Below are positions 62,929 through 64,000 of a DNA stretch of 64,000 nucleotides, piece after piece. The stretch comes from Helicobacter sp. 11S03491-1. GTDB taxonomy: Bacteria; Campylobacterota; Campylobacteria; Campylobacterales; Helicobacteraceae. Position 1 is the stretch's first letter, and each line of letters begins with the position of its first letter. The DNA lies in contig NZ_MLAO01000001.1 of assembly GCF_002272835.1 (NCBI RefSeq), positions 1-64,000 of the forward strand, in the 5' to 3' direction. The notes under the pieces were generated by a model, which was not told the DNA's origin, ran no database searches, and worked only from the letters and a program-made list of their open reading frames with translations. The position numbers and the translations under genes were made by a program.

Positions 62929-64000
62929 ATGCCTATTTCAAGACGAGATATGCTTAAAGGTAGTGCAAGTATTGCATCTCTAAGCATGTTAGGTACTCAA
63001 CCCTTAGGGGCAGTGGGTGTATTTAAAAAAACTCAAATGATCCCTCATGCTACACATTTTGGTCCATTTATTGCCAAAGTTGAAGATGGCATATTAAAGG
63101 ACATTATCCCTCAAAAAACTGATGCCAATCCTTCTATTATGGTTAAAGGCATGATTGATAGGGTATATTCAGATACACGAATAAAATACCCTTGTGTGAG
63201 AAAAAGCTACTTAGAAGGCAAGAAAAACAACAAAACCAAACGCGGCAAAGAAGAGTTTGTTCGTGTTAGCTGGGATGTTGCCCTTGATCTTGTTACTAAA
63301 AAGCTAAAAGAAATTCCACGAGAAAATATCTACAACGGAAGCTATGGCGGCTGGGGACATGTAGGGAGATTGCATAATTCCAATATCGTTGCAGGTAGAT
63401 TTTTTAATACAACTTTGGGAGGAGCTGTAGGGACAGATGGTGAATATAGCAATGGAGCAGCCGGCAGAGTCAATCCTACAATTATGGGGGATATGGAAGT
63501 GTATTCACTCCAAACCACACATGAAGAAATGATTGCTAATTGCAAAGTCTATGTTATGTGGGGAACAGACTTATTTAAGTGCAATCGTATTGATTATGTG
63601 GTTCCTAACCATGTCAATGATACTTACTATCCTCAATACAAAAAAGCAGGGATCAAATTCATCTCTATTGATCCAATTTATACCGAGACAGCACAAATGT
63701 TTGGAGCTGATTGGATTAAAATCCGCCCTAATACAGACGTTGCATTGATGTTAAGCATGATGCATTATCTTTATACTTCAGGAAAATATGATAAAAATTT
63801 CATACAAAAATATACAGATGGATTTGATAAATTTCTACCTTATTTGCTAGGAAAATCCGGAGATAATATACCTAAAACTCCCGAATGGGCTGAAAAAATT
63901 ACTGAAGTCCCGGCTTCTAAGATTAAAGAATTGGCAGATTTATTTGTTTCTACTCGAACTTTTTTGGCCGGCAACTGGGCAATGCAAAGAGCCCAACATG
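62929..64000 (+). CDS. Tat-exported molybdopterin S-/N-oxide reductase (TorA/BisC/DMSO reductase family), 3' end outside window
   Basis: An open frame of 357 codons runs off the right end; full family length is about 800 residues. The signal peptide has the twin Arg in SRRDMLKG (residues 4-11) and a hydrophobic stretch to about residue 30. The molybdenum domain reads NGSYGGWGHVGRLHNS, RFFNTTLGG and GTDGEYSNGAAGR; Ser174 aligns with the Mo-coordinating serine of DMSO/TMAO reductases. No N-terminal Fe-S Cys cluster is present, which fits this family. Related genes are H. pylori HP0407 (bisC) and the C. jejuni TorA-like Cj0264. Substrate (TMAO, DMSO, biotin or methionine sulfoxide) cannot be set from this part. 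AAAAAGGAGATTTT precedes the ATG. Confidence 0.93.
   Translation, partial: MPISRRDMLKGSASIASLSMLGTQPLGAVGVFKKTQMIPHATHFGPFIAKVEDGILKDIIPQKTDANPSIMVKGMIDRVYSDTRIKYPCVRKSYLEGKKNNKTKRGKEEFVRVSWDVALDLVTKKLKEIPRENIYNGSYGGWGHVGRLHNSNIVAGRFFNTTLGGAVGTDGEYSNGAAGRVNPTIMGDMEVYSLQTTHEEMIANCKVYVMWGTDLFKCNRIDYVVPNHVNDTYYPQYKKAGIKFISIDPIYTETAQMFGADWIKIRPNTDVALMLSMMHYLYTSGKYDKNFIQKYTDGFDKFLPYLLGKSGDNIPKTPEWAEKITEVPASKIKELADLFVSTRTFLAGNWAMQRAQH

Overview
The window is a stretch of an AT-rich Campylobacterota chromosome, almost certainly a Helicobacter other than H. pylori. The main evidence is a single gene encoding fused RNA polymerase beta and beta-prime subunits, which is known only from Helicobacter and Wolinella. 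Other support comes from a VacA-type giant autotransporter, a sigma-54 promoter at flgE, a glutamine synthetase without the adenylylation tyrosine, and gene clusters that match H. pylori order as I remember it (rpsG-rpsL-rpoBC-rplLJAK-nusG-secE-rpmG-tuf; lspA-glmM / rpsT-prfA; U32 protein-cheZ-prfB). The base composition and the nrfHA genes argue against Wolinella and H. pylori respectively. No database search was possible, so the species is not named.

Layout. 1-11764: 3' part (at least 3920 codons) of a giant autotransporter adhesin or toxin-like protein with a beta-barrel and, unusually, a SPOR-like domain after the barrel. 12147-14707: rpmB, a potassium channel and argJ. 14725-20955 (minus): flgE, glnA and the nitrite reductase pair nrfHA. 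21056-24472 (plus): a YfiH-type protein and the hydrogenase maturation genes hypB, hypC and hypD with a DUF2147 gene inserted. 24473-28265: an SF1 helicase, then an AT-rich low-density region with a small exported-peptide gene broken by a TAG and a small lipoprotein gene. 28266-45183 (minus): the translation/transcription super-cluster from tRNA-Thr through tuf, secE-nusG, ribosomal proteins and rpoBC to fusA. 45379-52031: GDP-mannose synthesis (manC), an alcohol dehydrogenase, tRNA-Val, lspA-glmM, rpsT and prfA. 52179-53640: a damaged, orphan type I restriction specificity gene. 54187-57349 (minus): bacteriohemerythrin, glutamate dehydrogenase and MsrP. 57434-64000 (plus): prfB, cheZ, a U32 protein, purE, two small conserved genes and the 5' part of a Tat-exported molybdopterin reductase that leaves the window.

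How the genes fit together. Respiration and redox genes (NrfHA, hyp genes for NiFe hydrogenase assembly, hemerythrin, MsrP, TorA/BisC-like reductase) describe a microaerophile that can use hydrogen as donor and nitrite or S-/N-oxides as acceptors. glnA and gdhA cover ammonia assimilation. Motility is represented by flgE and cheZ.

The points most worth a second look are the autotransporter with a C-terminal peptidoglycan-binding-type domain, the small Sec-exported peptide with a double-glycine-like motif directly before an in-frame TAG, the hsdS gene carrying both a one-base nonsense change and a poly-C tract that hides a longer C-terminus, and a perfect FNR/CRP-type palindrome upstream of nrfH. 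I did not see a clearly new multi-gene system; no CRISPR array, prophage or insertion sequence was recognised.
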